Shown: piece after piece, positions 23,001-36,340 of the stretch
Numbering within the stretch: position 1 is the first letter of the stretch
Layout: each line of letters begins with the position of its first letter
Source of the DNA: Rhypophila decipiens
Lineage: Eukaryota > Ascomycota > Sordariomycetes > Sordariales > Naviculisporaceae
Length of the DNA: 64,000 bases
NCBI GenBank assembly: GCA_033297075.1
Contig: MU858047.1
Span: forward strand, 434,001-498,000
Direction of reading: 5' to 3'
Translations under genes and position numbers: made by a program
Notes under the pieces: generated by a model
The model's input: the letters and a program-made list of their open reading frames with translations, nothing else
What the model was told of the DNA's origin: nothing
Database searches by the model: none

Positions 23001-25402
23001 AAGAGAAAAGACAAACGAGATGTATCTCAAAGTACTGGAGTACGAACGTTAATGCATGAATACGTACGGGTACTTGCTTCATGTTTGGTTAATAATTATC
23101 GACTACGTACTAGAAAATATGTATGTAGCACATGAGATGCGGAGATATCATGATATATCTGGTGTTAAAAAAAATACAACTTTATAGTTCTCGGTGACTG
23201 CAGTGGTTTCACAGCGTACGTGCTTGTCACTCGGTCAAAGTATCCAGTCCCTTAGTGTTATCAGAGTCCTTGTTGTCATCGTCGTCGTCATGTTGGAGGT
23301 ACGTAGTACACTGGGTCCCATTTCCCCATGTTCCTGCTTCCCTCATATGTGTTTCCTTTTGCTGTGCCTGAGAGTACAGTTCAAGGCGGCGAGACATTAA
23401 TAAGATAGAAACGGTACACAGCGGGGGAAAAAATAGAGGAACCCAGACGGACGTGGAGAACATCAAGGCAAGATGAGTGATGCCGGCACGAGAGGTTCGA
23501 TCATGCAAAACCTTGGAAACACGTCAAGGTAGAAAAGTTACTTCTTAGCCTCTAGTCCAAGCCAGCATGTTGTCGGGTTCGGCTCGGGACGAGTCGCACT
23601 TCTCGGCCACCTGGGCCCTCTTCCCATGGTGTGTGTCCTTTTGACCTTTGTACGCCCGTTACACACACAAGCCGGAGCCAAGCCAAGGACCTGGAATGTT
23701 TCTTGGTACTATGTTCCTCGCGCTTCGGAATGATTATGGTTATGGGCTGATAAGATATCAGTAGAGCTTCATCCGCACTGATAATGACAACGAAGACCTT
23801 AAAGAAAGACAGAAAGTAATTCACCATTTATGGCATGGCCTGGCGAGGTGCCCATGACCGTGTAGTCTCCCAAGCCTTAGCAACTTGAACCGACCGACCG
23901 ACATCTTCTGACCCGGAAACAAAAGAATCTCGGACTTGGCTCGGGAAGAAAGGATTCTCAACTTCTCAAGTAAATGAAAACGAGAAGGTGCAAGGTCATG
24001 TGTCTCTGAAGGGCGCATGCCGAGAGAAAAACAAAAACAGGAATTTGACACAACTGGCGAGGTACAAAGGCGTTCAGCTTTCCTCTTGGCCGGATAATTT
24101 CACCCAGTGGGAGATAGGCTGTCCGTTTGTGAGCTGTAATTCTCAAGAACAAACCTCCCCAAGTGTAAGGCCAAGGTCTTGATGATTCGCCATCTGGTAC
24201 ATGTTGGTCCGTATCCAAGTAAGTATACTCATGTCACGACCATGTTGGTCTAGTTACTCCTCGATGGATGGGATACTTCTCCCCATATATGTCGTGAGAG
24301 GTCAAACAGCCAGCCTTGACCCAATTCTCGTCAAAATCTGCCTTTGCCGTATACATGTAATTTCAGGAGTATTTGTGTCCGTGACCAAATCTTGATGCTG
24401 TGCGAGATGGCGCCATAGCTGCTGCTGCTGCAAGGCAAAACAAACAAGCCGGGTAGAGCAAGCAGTCCACGGCAGGCAAATGGATATCTTTTTTTCTGCA
24501 CCCAATGCTTCTTCTCTTTGTGCACAGCTTTTCGGGACAAGGGCATTGAGCTAATTATCATTGGCTGTCTGTCTGTCTCTCCAGCAAGTGTTGACCTCAC
24601 TTGACCATTTCGAGGTATGTAGCGTAGTTGTCGAGGTACCCCAATCGGCAATTGGGAGTCGGAAAGGCAGACAGACACAAACTTCGGGCCGGGATCCTAG
24701 GTTCGGGTAGAAGAAACGTTCGGGAGAAATAGACAAGACATACCCGACATCGAAGATGAGGAGACCCATGAATTTTAAATGCTTTAAACATAATATAGAG
24801 CCAACTGCCACTGGTATCGAAAACCGTGTAAATGATACATACGCCTAGAGCGAGCACATGACAGCACGTAGCAGAAAACCCTTTGGATTGCAAGACGAGT
24901 TATTCAGCAATAATGGGTTATCGTGTATCTCCTTCCAAATGAGATGAATAAAGATGATCAAGACGCCCAACTCAATGCCAGGAACGATCCGCCAAGATCG
25001 GTCCATGTTGCGAATGCATGCGCTCTATGATATGCCGCCAGCCATCCAGCCATCCAGTCAGTCTTCCATGATCCTCCTCTCTCCACCTATGTGTTTGGTC
25101 GTAGGTATCCTGTCTCTTAAGCAAGCCGGCCGGTCCCCTTCTCATGATGTAATTCGCAAACTCGGTGAAGATGATGATGATGATGACCCAGTGACCCATA
25201 ACCAATGATCAACCCAAGTAAAAAAAAAGCAGACACCCCAAACCACCCATCCAGCCTTCAAACTCCAAGCATAATCCATACGGCCAATGATCCCTTGCTC
25301 GAGTTAGAGAACAATATCTAGTCTTCTAGTTCTGAGCATCACAATTTCGATATGATATTACGGATCGGAAAACCGTCGGCCGAAAGCAACATATTGAATG
25401 GC
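20033..25402. other. gene-poor spacer
   Basis: No supportable gene between the hypothetical gene and the 3' end of ATG2. It contains a degenerate repeat block (20615-20780), short GACT and CAGC tracts (22247-22262 and 22468-22488), a GAT tract near 25163-25185 and many GTAC motifs. The frames are short and not protein-like. Confidence 0.55.
20615..20780. repeat. degenerate AT-rich tandem repeat
   Basis: The core ACTCTTGAAATTACGT recurs in altered forms about six times, for example near 20648, 20685 and 20697, with irregular spacing. The last units fade into ordinary AT-rich sequence. It may be the remains of a minisatellite or of a mutated repeat. Confidence 0.6.
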
Positions 25403-28400
25403 TTAATAATACTTTTTGTATTTCTGTAAATCATCAGGTTAGCACAAATCCAAGACGGCAAAAACAAATCGTAAAGAAGAGGTGGTAACTCACAGCCTCG
25501 ACACGCCTACGATTCTCCGGATCCAGAGAATTCGTAGCCCCAAGCAAGGTCTGCCCAATGGCCTTGGTAGCCCCGATAGCGGGCCGCAGGATGATGGTCG
25601 GCGCCCGCTTCAGCACAGCCTTCGCCACCCCTTGAGCGTTCCCGCTCTCCATCACCTCGGCGGGAACCGCAATTATCGCATCCCTCGCCATCGACAGGTC
25701 CCTGGCTAGACTCCGGTACGCGCCCCTCATGCCCTGCACAATCCCCAGCGGCTGATCCGCGTACAGGCTGATCTGCTTCTTGTCATCCGAGCCCGAGTAC
25801 TCCGAATCGTCGTCGGCCCACTCATCCGAGAGGCTGGCTCCTCCCCCGGCAGTACCCGATGGAGAAGACGACGAGCCGGCAGGATTCTTCCCGGGCGCCA
25901 AAAATCCCTCGGCGCCCTGAAGAGCATACTGCGTGCCGATAGCGAGCTTCGCACCAAGCTTGACAACCTCGGTGCCCGTGGTCTTGGCAAAGGCTGCTGC
26001 TCCTTTACTAAGACTCCGAATCACTCGGCCATCATTGCGATATTCCCTGATGGGAATCTCGATCAGGTCCCTGATGCCACTCCCCGCCGTGACCAGCGAA
26101 CGCACCGGCGCAATTCCCGCCAGAATACCCGGTAACTGTGTCTTCTTGACGTCGTCCATCCAGATACTGTTGAGCTGGTCACCGAGGCGGTCAAACCCCG
26201 TCACTCCATAGATAATGACATGTTTCAGCACCATCCGCGAATCTTCGAGGATCAGGAAGTTCATAAATTCCGTGGTGTGACCTGAGCGGAGGCCAGCGTA
26301 GTCGACACGTTTAGGCTTGAAGTCAAGCCTGACGGGAACGTCGTTGATCTCGGCCCGTTGGATAAAAGGGATGTCGCTCGGCGAGCTATGAATCGGCATG
26401 GTCTCGTCCTTGAACTCAAAGAACCGGGTGATGAAGTCCAGCGCATCTTGGTCAACATGTAGTCGCAAAGGTAAGACGGTAACCTTGAGGACAATCTCGG
26501 ACGCTGGCATTTCGGCGACTGGCTTCGTGTTAAGGAGCTCCAAATGCACCATACTGGCGCCCGTCTCCCTCTCTCCCGCATCGTAATCATACATGGCAAA
26601 CTTCTTCCATGTAGACGTGGGGATGTGATCAAAGATGTCCAGATCGCGGATCCGAATGTCGATCGAGTTCAGAGTCTCCCCAGAACCTGGCGGGAAGTTG
26701 ACGAGATCAACATTCACGCCTTTGAGCTCGAACGTGATCTTGTGGCGTTTGCTCCTGTTGAGTTTCAAATTCTTGGATTTCGAGCGATGTGGTCCACCGG
26801 GACGCACAGTAGCATTCGTCATGGCAGTAGTGGCGACTGATTCTGTCTCGGTCATGTTGTCGTGGAGCTCTTGGTTGATAGCCCGTGCCAGCTCGGCCGG
26901 GTCGCGGTTCGCGGGGATACCGATGTAGATGGAATTGAAGAGGAAATCGCCAATGACTTCTTCCTCTTCAGGTTCGGCCTCGAATCCGCCTCTGCGATCA
27001 GCCCGAGCTCGCTGCTCGTAAGCCTTTGCCTCGACATCCTTGACGGCTTTGGAGATGACCTCTCGCGTGCGGATCCAGTCATAGCCGTCAAACAGATGCC
27101 AAATAACGTGGACATCACGCACTCGGAGCTTGAGAGGACTATGCTGGACCTTGACATTATTGGACCGATCATACGTGTTCCGCTTAGAGTTCCATTGGTG
27201 TGCAGTACCCTGGACGGGAGGCGCCGCCTGGAAATAATTGTCCTCGATCACAAAATCGTCACTCCCGCCGAGGTTCGTACTAAGCAGTAGGCCATCACTG
27301 GTCTCCTCAACAGTGGGAGCCCTTGAATTGAGAGACGATCTTGTAGCGTCAAAGAGCTCTTCGCGGACCACTCCTTGGTAGTACTGTGAGCCGACTTGGC
27401 TGTCACTGTCTGCGCCCTCCTCACCATAGTAGTCGAATTCGCTGGCAGCATCCTCAGCCTGGCGGGCAAGTTCAAAGTCTGTGTCAAAGTCATAAGCACC
27501 TTCCGCTCTGCCAAATGCATCCATGCTGATGGAGGCAAGAAGATCCTCAACCGGAACGACCGTTGTCTTGTATTTGATCTCTTTGCTGGGCGGGGTTGGC
27601 GGTTTCAGAGCATTGGCCAAGGCAATGAGAGTCTGCGTGGAATCTGCACATGTCTCCAAGATCAAAAGATCGTCGCGCACTTCGACATCAATATGCGATT
27701 CGCCGTCTGGGCCCTTGGAAACGTCCACGACGGCCTTGGCAGATGATATCTGGCAGATATTGACGTACCCCCTTGCGCACAACTGCGTGACTTGAGGAGA
27801 CGCTGGAATCTGTGAACGTCGAGATGGTGCAAAAGGTGCCCCAGTGGAGTCCAGAAGAGAGGTATCGTCGATCAGAAGAATCGAGGCCTTCTTCAAACTT
27901 GCTACCGCATTGACTTTATTGTCCTTGCCGGGCAAAACCTCGAGACGGGCGTCCGCGAGAGCTATCGTCAGCTTGGATGTGATGCCCAGAGGATTTAAAC
28001 CAATAAAGCAATCCGTGAACGCGACATCAACCTTGATAGGCCTCGAATAATCCGACTGTCCCGAGGAGGAGCTTGGTCGTGCTGCGGTTCCCTTGATGGC
28101 AGTATGCGCCTGGTCTCCTAGATTGGCAACTGAAGCAGCGAGCGTCGCCTCGAAGTCTTGTGGTGTAGCATCCTCGGCTAGACCCAGGATGTCCATGACC
28201 GTAGGGACACGATATTCCACGCCCAGACCTATCAGCTTGACCTTCAGGACCGGCTCCATGTCGTCAATCATCCTCATCATCAGAACGGGAGGTTTCTGGA
28301 CTGATGTTGTTGATGGTGGCATGTCCGGCGTGCCGACAAGATCCTCGATTCTGTTCCGGGTGACCGATATCGAGCCCACCGCTGTGGCGATCAGCGAAGG

Positions 28401-31400
28401 AATGGTGATCTGGGCAAGCTCAACATCCTTGAGGCATGCCTTGATGGCCCCGAACCTTCCCCCAATGTCGATATTGCAGTCAAGATCCAAGACTTGGCCG
28501 AGCGTCAAGAGCCCCGGGCGGTCATCTTCGGGGAGGTACTTGGCAACTGTTCCGAGCTTGGCAAGGTCCTCAAGAAGACCAGGAAGGCAATTGAGCTGCT
28601 GCAGCCTGCAGGCTTCTACCTTTACTTTCCCCACTGTCACACACATGACTGGTCCTTTCCTCCGCTGTCTCAACAGAGTATCGACCATGATTTCGTCCTC
28701 ATTTTCGTCAAACTTGACTTTGGACGGAGTGATAAGCTCGATCAACCTCTCGAGGTCCTTGTTACGGGGCAGCGGGATGTACTCGAGCTTGGTGTTCTCG
28801 ATATAGGCCATCACAGGTGCATCGGCGAGCGAGTTCCTCAGATATGGACCGGCCACGCGTATCCTACTGAAATGGATTCCAATTCCCTCTTCTCGGTGAA
28901 CCAGCTTGAGAGCACTGGTGTTTAGCAGGGCACTGCATTCCCTCCCAACAACATCAATACGGAGACCGTTGATCCGGAGATCAGTCTTGTTTTCTTTTTT
29001 AGTAGTCTTTTCCTTGGGGTTAATGGGTGCCTCGAACCGCACCCCTCGGGGTCTCTGGGGCGATGGTGGATTGGGTGGCGGCCTGGCAGTCTTGGAGGCG
29101 TTTGACGAGAAGGAGGATCCCATGTTTAGAAAACTACTCAGCCCGCCGAACCAGCCAAATGTTTCGTCCAGCCTCTGGAGATCTAGCTTGACATGAAGAG
29201 GAAGTGTGTTGATCTCGACTCTCGACGTGTCTGCTGAGGTCGTTGCCTTGACCGAAATATCGTGCCCGGCCGACGGAAATGTGCTCGCGACAGACTCGAA
29301 CATTTGCACTTGGCGGTCGAACGAGATGATGTCGTCATTTGCATAGCCAAATTTGAACTTCTCGATGCTGAAGTTTGCCTCGGCCTGAGATCCTGATTTG
29401 TGAAGTGACCCTCGGAGATCAGAGATGTTTGCCTTGAGCAATATATCTGCCCCAAAGCCTGCTGTCCGGGATTCAAAAATTCTCTCGGGCGTATCCGCTA
29501 CGCCGGCGAGTTTCTCCATGAAGTGGACTGCGACTTCTTCCAGCGTAATCTTGACATCTGGCGTCTTGGATTCCGAGCTAGAAGTTGGTTCTGAACTGTC
29601 GCCTCCAAGTCCTTGCGTCGCCTCGAGAAGGTGGGAGACGACCATTGCCAGCATAAACCCGATTGACGCATCAAAGCGGACTTCGAGCGGCTTGAGTATA
29701 ATCTCCACTGATTTATCAAGGGGTTGTACGACAGGCTCTTCGAAGGCAGGGCTGCGCCTCGGGCTAGTTGGTTCCGCAGAATACACGGAAAAGGCACCAG
29801 GCACGTTTGGAGATATCGATTTCCCCATGTCATGGGTCGCGACGTGGACGGGTTTGTGTTGAGTGGGAATATACACCGAGATAGATTCCAAGGACAAAAT
29901 CTCCTTCACCAAACGAGTGGGACCGCGCGGCGTAGGAATATCATCATGTGGAGGCTCGACATCTCGAGCAGGCGACTCTGCTCTTATTATGGATTCTAAA
30001 GGTTCTTGGGTGTCAGGTGTTCGCGGACGGTCGGCGGAGGCCTCGGTAACGGGAGAGCCTGTCCGGAGTTCCTGCACTACCTCCTGTTTTTGTTCAAGCT
30101 CGGCGTCAGTATTGGTAGCAGGCATGGTCTTGGGTATCCGTGGTGGTGAGGGGGCGTCTGGTGTCGAGTCGTCGTTGTCCCATGAGCCCGGCATCGAACT
30201 TCGCATTCTTTCAGACTCGGCCTGCGAAAAGGCACTCATATACATGCTCTCGGCCTCCTCGTGGGTATAAAGACGTGACTGTGCCAGATCTTCCATGGCT
30301 GAGCCACCCGAACTTGAATCTGATCCGGATCCGGACGAGGAATGAATGGACGAACTCGGTAGAGGTACCTGCGTGGGAGATGGGCTCGCTCGTCCTGGCA
30401 GAAAGGGTTCTGACCGTGCATCCCTCTCGTACGAGGCCCACGGCACATTCTCAGGCTCAACGATAGCCGATTGGGCATGCTGAAAGGGAATGGAGGGAGC
30501 GAATTCTCGGTATACGGAAGCCCTGGGGGTTGAAAGAGACGATGCAGGTTCCTCGTATTCCCCTCGCCCATCACCACGATCGAAATCGTAGGGTATGTCA
30601 AAAGCATCTTCGTTGTCTTCCAGCGCGTATTGGCTGAGGGCGAGTTCTTCTGAGCCTGGCAAAGAATCTAAATCTGCGCTCCTCTCGAGTACGCCAGTCG
30701 AGAGAGGGACTGCCGGTGCTTCGGAAGCGGCTGATGATTGCGAAGCCACAGAGGAATGCATTGACGGCGATCGGGCCAAGGATGAGAACACATTCGCCTC
30801 CGATATCAGAAACGCCCTGATATTATCCAGTAATATGTGTCTCTTTCCTTCCTTGGGAACGATTCTCAAGCTCCCATCCTCGTCCCGTTCTGATGCGGTA
30901 ACTCCTTCGACGTTTATGCTTTCTAGCGCTAGCTGGAAGGTGACCAGCTCGGGGGTCGGGGTGCTGGGGTCCACGGGAACTTCGACGTCGATTTGGAAGG
31001 TAAGGCCTCGAATCCGGATTTGCATCCTGTCCACAGTGCCCTGTAGGAAACCCGCGAGGAAGCCCGGCAACGAGAGGCTCTGGCCAGTACCAATAGTCGA
31101 TTCATCGTCACTGCTGGCTTCGCTCAAAGCCACGGATGCCCCGAGATCTTGTGATTCCTCTGCTAGGGCTTCTTCTAAGTGTTTCGTCTCAGACGACGGC
31201 TGTGTCTCTAGAAACGATTGTGCCAAGTCGGCCGGCGTGGGAACAACGTCGACAGAGCCCGTGTTTCTCCTCCTCTTCTTAGCCAGCTGCTTCTCGCGTT
31301 CGTCCTTTGACGCGACCCTTAATCGGACATCAACTCCATCGATCTCGACCGTTATCGGGCTCGTAAAGGTGAAGATGTCGATGGGGATGGTCACCCGTAA

Positions 31401-31714
31401 TAATAAAACTTTGGCCTTTTCTATTGTGAATGAGGGAGGCAGCTGGAGCAACCTCTCGAGTTCCTAAACAAAACGAGGGCATATGGGTTAGCAAAGAAGA
31501 GGTGACACGGGGGGCAGTGACACCGAGCATGAAGCAAGTAAGGTCGCCCTCGTACCTGTAAAACAAGACCGACATCTCGAAACTCGAAGACGGTATTCCG
31601 GCCCAGCGCAATGTCGAGGTTATTCAAATCCAGGGCCTGGGCGTCCAAAACAGGGATCCGTGATAACGCGAACCGGAGCAGCTGAAGCTGTTTTCTTTTT
31701 AAGAATTCCTCCAT
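25403..31714 (-). CDS. ATG2: autophagy-related protein 2
   Basis: This is the large lipid-transfer protein that bridges the endoplasmic reticulum and the growing phagophore together with Atg9 and Atg18, feeding phospholipid to the autophagosome. There are three exons: 31556-31714, 25494-31463 and a 21-base last exon 25403-25423, giving 2049 residues. The first intron (31464-31555) starts GTACGA and the second (25424-25493) starts GTGAGT. The N terminus has the conserved chorein-type pattern: a short basic helix, L-R-F-A-L-S-R at residues 13-19, then A-L-D-L and a D-V-G-L strand. The middle is long, acidic and Ser/Pro-rich (roughly residues 270-550). Around residue 1760 comes the highly conserved E-I-N-D-V-P-V segment, followed by K-P-K-R-V-D-Y, S-G-H-T-T-E-F and the A-K-T-T-G-T-E amphipathic region that targets membranes. 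The C terminus ends in a short Tyr/Lys tail. The length is typical of filamentous fungi. The start was chosen because it lies directly before the family N terminus. Confidence 0.95.
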
Positions 31715-33229
31715 GATGTACAGTTGCGGCGTCGGTTTCTATCGGCTCCTCGGGAAGAGGTCACAAGCAATCCGGAATGCTCGACCGTATCGTGCGGTAG
31801 GAGGAGGAGGGCAAGAGCGAGAAGGAACTGTGCTGTGAACTAGACAGCGGCTGAGGAGTCTAGTCTAGTGAGCGACAGTTCGTTTGCCCGTGGGCGGTTT
31901 ATCTTTGGGCGGAAAAGGTTTGTGTTGGTTCCTTCAGGATATGTAGCAGGGTTCGAGCCGGCGATAGACTTTGGGTTTGAAGTTTTGGCGCCCTCGAAGG
32001 CCTGAAGTTAATATAAAACGCAGCCAGTAGACGCCTTGGAAACCGTGGAAGGAGACCTGGAACAACGACGGCGGACGGACAGCAACGGAGCGGTTGGGTG
32101 GTGCGGGGCAGTGGAGGTCATGGTTTGGAGAGGGTTCAAGATACAAAAGTCACCATCGTCATCGTCATCATAAGGCCCCTTCGATAACAAGATAAGAACA
32201 AGCAGCAACAATAAAAAGGCAGTGTTTGGCTATGGAAGTAAAGGAGACAAGAAAAAAACAAAACAACATGAAAGGAGCAAGAAATGGATTGAAACAAGGC
32301 GAACGACGAACGGGGGCGAAGGTGCCAAACGGGTCAGGTAAGCCAGCCCCGTGGTGGTTGACGTGGTGTAGGGTGACGCCTGATGTGTTCCCTCTCGTCG
32401 CAATGGGTGTTAGTGAGCTGGTATCCAGACCCGTGACAAGCTTCGGGTGTCACTGTCTCCCAATCAGTTGATAGCTTGATCGACCTTATCGGTAGCAGGC
32501 AAGGCGTGCGTTGCTGCGCTCATGGCTGAGTGGGGTCCTGAGCAGGGGTGTTTAGCTGTTCTCGGCCAGGGGACAAGGCGCGGGGCTACCCTGGGCACAA
32601 TGCCGAAGAGGCGCTAAAACGGTCGCAGACACTTACCTAATCCTTGACTAGCGCCGACCTTATATCAGCACCAAATCCCCTACTGAAATCCAATGAGACT
32701 CACCGTTGCAGCGACAACATGCAAGGCGCGAGTTGTTGGATTGCCGGCAAGACTCACAGCGGGGAGCATCTCATCGGCATCCAATAAAACATTCAATTAC
32801 AGAAGAGTTCAATGAACTAACGACAGGCAGCAACGGTTTTCTGTATCGTCTTTATTCACGTCAACTGCACGTAGCCAGGTCGCTAGCGCGCCGGACGTTC
32901 AGACATTCTTGTTTGCTTGTTGTCGAGGCAGTCCATCCGTTGTTGTTAGAGACGCAAACACGGGGACAAGGCGGTTGCAGAACCAGCGAAACAATGACGA
33001 ACTTGGCTGTCGATCAAGCTCTCATTCTTTACCAGGAGTCAGCGCTCCTTGTGTTCTTTACGGGCCTTTTGGATTCATCAGTCATTGGGCCAACGTATTC
33101 TCCGCAGGATGCTGCACAACTAATACGCTTGATATATAGTACTTCTCCGCTTAACAAATATACTACAGTTATAACCTGCTATAGTTACCAGTCCAGTGTC
33201 CTTCCATAGTCCACATAAGAGCCCTCAAA
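31715..33229. other. spacer: ATG2 upstream region and amine oxidase 3' side
   Basis: No gene seen. The first 300 bases upstream of ATG2 should hold its promoter. The rest is mixed sequence with short chance frames. Confidence 0.5.
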
Positions 33230-34932
33230 TCAGGCAGTTTCCGGCCCCTCGTCAACCTTGTTGTACTTACCATAGCTCTTGACTATCCTCCTGCCGACGT
33301 CCTCGCCGCTCCAATACGCCCCTGTTGCGGTCCCCACGGCCACGAAGGGAGCCGTATGCTCACCGGCGAGCCATATACCCTCCGACGGAACTCCGGCACG
33401 CATGGTGAGAAGATCCTCGTCACCCTCCTCGAGGCCAACTGGGAAGTTGCAGTAGCTCCCATTGCCCGCCAAATCGTCACCCAACCAGTCCGTCGAGACG
33501 CAATCTACGGGCTGACAATCGGGGTCATCTTCCTTGTAGGACGGCAATCTTGAGTAATAAGGCTTGAAATAGGATATGAGGAACTCGTCCTTTTCCTTTT
33601 TTGTAGACCGGGCTCGGACCTGAGAGGTGAGGTGCTTCGACTGCTCGCCGTAGATGTAAAAAAGCAGCGTAGGGTGAGCTGATGGCCCGTCAAGGGAGCC
33701 AAGTTCAACTAGTTCCTGGGTCCATCGATTCGGGTTGGTGTCTGACGCGTATTTCGGCGAGAGCCATTGATAGAAGCCCTGCATTATCTGGCCCTTCTCA
33801 TCTGGGGTGAGCCAAAATGACTTGGGAAACGATATATAAACCTATGAAGTGCAAACTGTTAGTCACTCGCCGTTTCTCTTTTCAGCACACGGCCCAGAAA
33901 TACCTTTTCCAGACATCCGTAACCAATGCTATTAATTGCTCTGGTAAGCCGGTCCGGAAGTGGTGGTCTAAACACATGGGTGTTTTGTTTCAGCCATCCC
34001 AGAGGCGTGGTGAGAAGGAGCTCGTCAAATTCGAGGCGACGACCATCTGCAGTTTTGACAACTACCGTATTGTTGGCTGTAGTCGATTTCCCCTGTATTT
34101 CCGTGACACGGGTATTGAATTGAATGCTGGCTCCATTCAGCGCTGGATGGGCAATTTTCTCCAGAATCTTGCTGTACGTCCCGGCACAAAATGGGTTCTC
34201 TGGGATCCTGTCAGTCCTTGTCTCCGCCAAATAGTCATGATATCAGGACGGATCGCCTACCGCCATCTATACACTCTTCAAGCCACAGGAACTTGAGACT
34301 CTGTTTCTCAACGGGGCTCCCGATGAATGAGCCCCACAACTCAGCCGTTTGGAGGAGAAGCTGTCTTTTTCTCTCGTAGTCATCCTCGGTGTCGGGGAAT
34401 TTGACCTGGGCCTGTTCCTCAAAATAATCTCGAAGGGACCGATGGACATCTATCTCCGAACCAGACTGGTTGGAATACTTGAATGCCTCGCCTACAATGT
34501 CCCACATAATCGTGCTGAACATCTCACCGTCCTTGAGCGGAAGCAGCTGTCCATCTTCATCAAAGACGCACGACGTGTTCTCCTCCCCGTTACTGACGGC
34601 GGTGTCGGTCTCGGCGGCCAGCTCCAGCATGGGGTTTTCTTTGGTACCGTGGATCCAGTTGGGGCCCATGTCTATTATGTGACCATTGGAGAGTGTCTCC
34701 TGGTACATTCGGCCTCCAACTCGGTTTCTTGCCTCCAATATCGTGACACGAAAACCATGGCTGAGAAGGACATCAGCACCACGAAGACCGGCAAGACCCG
34801 CCCCGACAACGCCAATATGCGGTTTTCTCGTACGGTCCAAGGAATCTTCCTGGATGAGACGGTCAGTATTCTGGACGCTGCATGCGGCGTATCTGTTGAC
34901 CCTGGAAACCTCACCTCCCTAACTCTATCCAT
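33230..34932 (-). CDS. flavin-containing amine oxidase (polyamine oxidase-like)
   Basis: It probably oxidises a polyamine or a related secondary amine with FAD, releasing hydrogen peroxide, as in the Fms1/PAO family. Four exons, 34915-34932, 34261-34849, 33904-34199 and 33230-33841, give 504 residues. The first exon is only six codons long. All three introns are 61-65 nt, and two carry a CTGAC branch site. The N terminus has the dinucleotide-binding fold V-V-G-A-G-L-A-G (residues 20-27), then E-A-R and R-V-G-G-R. The C terminus has A-G-E-H-T-A-P and a G-T-A-T-G-A-Y-W-S-G segment that closes the flavin site. No SWIRM domain is present, which argues against an LSD1-type histone demethylase. No clear signal peptide is seen. 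The substrate cannot be told from sequence. The first exon could start further upstream, since an in-frame ATG lies at about 35071-35073. Confidence 0.88.
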
Positions 34933-36054
34933 GATACTAAGACTCCTCAGCTGGCCAATCTTATTGTCCAAAGAACCGATGGGGGCCTGTCCACGGGCAC
35001 TTTTTAGATCCTGGTATATCCTGGAGGTCTTCTTGTGCGCCCCGCTGGAAAAGGACATTGAGTAAGCGTCCATTCTGGCAATAATTGTTGAATCGTTCCC
35101 GGCGTTGGAGAGCCTGATGTTTGGTCAAGGTTCAACAAAATCCCCTTTTGGGGTGGAGAAAAGAATAATGTCAAGTTTGCTTGCAGTCGAGAAAGCCTAC
35201 AAAAATGAAGACTGAAGACCGCTGCAAGAAAAGCAAACTTTCGGTCAGGGGATTAAAGATACCGGTCACACTCGTGACGTTGGGGACAGGCGCAGAGTGA
35301 GATTATAGCTCGGATCAATGTTCACGACGACGCAGATAGTTGATAACGGACGAAAATATTTTGAGCAGTAGAAAATGTGGATGAGTGGCATATGCCGGTT
35401 CAAGACTGAGCAAAATGGAATGGGGTCATGGACGACGTACCGTGAACTTGAATTATACGCCAATATAGTAAGAACGTGGCAGATATATGGTTTGCGATTG
35501 ATAAGGCGCATCGAATTAGCGAGCCCGGATAATACTCCCGTGTGACATGAATGTCGTCAAACGACCGAGTAAGAAAGAGCTTTGTTGTCACGGAGGAGAC
35601 TGCCCCTTGTGCCTTGCCCGATCCATAAATTGCTCTCCTCAAGTTGACGTCGTTTCTCTGGCTGCTATTGGAGTGAGTTTATGGGAGAACAAACAAGCTC
35701 AGTTACTCTTTACCTCGTGCGACAGTCGCCATCTTCACTTTTTGTACATGAGAGACTATTATCCTGTAGCTGTGACCGAACCACTTGTGAGTTTGCAGAC
35801 TGTGAGGTGACCGTCTCGGTATTGTTTTGTGATGATATTGATGGTGAGCGGGAAAAAGACCCCCGCAGGGGATCCATTCACTGGAGCTCTAGAAAGCCGA
35901 TTCCACAACAACGACGACCACGACGAAGACGACGACGATTTGATGCGAGAGTGGCTTCAATAGTTGGAACGGCCTCATTCAGGGCATTCGAAAGATATCG
36001 GAATTTCCTCTATGAACCGTTTTTCCTGACTAAATTGATGACATAGAATAGAGA

Positions 36055-36074
36055 CTAACCCTAACCCTAACCCT
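36055..36074. repeat. interstitial telomeric repeat (CTAACC)n
   Basis: Three perfect CTAACC units plus a partial fourth. This is the complement of TTAGGG, the telomere unit of most filamentous fungi. The genes on both sides are internal, so it is not a chromosome end in this assembly. Confidence 0.9.
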
Positions 36075-36095
36075 AGGCAAGAACTAACAACAAAA

Positions 36096-36122
36096 ACGAC
36101 GACGACGACGACGACGACGACT
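36096..36122. repeat. (GAC)n microsatellite
   Basis: About nine GAC units lie 20 bases after the telomeric repeat. A more degenerate ACGACG tract occurs at about 35910-35940. Confidence 0.9.
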
Positions 36123-36340
36123 GCATCAACAAGTCGACTACAAAAACTGGCTATTTCGAGTGTTTGTTTTGGGTGAAGCATTACTTTCCTTACGATATCG
36201 TCAGGGTATTTACAAATTTTATCCACCTATCCCCAACCGGACCTTGAGAAAGCTGAAGGGCAAGGGCTTTCTTGAGTCTCGATGTCCCATGGGCCAGGAA
36301 ACCAGCTGATTCTTGCGTCCTCTCCTCATCCAACGCCTCT

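Larger units (their letters stand above)
34933..36340. other. spacer with repeat tracts
   Basis: No supportable gene. It holds a telomere-type repeat and GAC tracts (separate entries). Confidence 0.5.

Noticed and set aside
28093..28806. 237-codon plus-strand open frame, and a 290-codon one at 30595-31467
   Set aside because: Both lie antisense to ATG2 and show Ser/Arg-rich chance composition with no motifs.
31940..31965. GGTTCGAGCC, resembling a tRNA T arm
   Set aside because: No cloverleaf can be drawn upstream.
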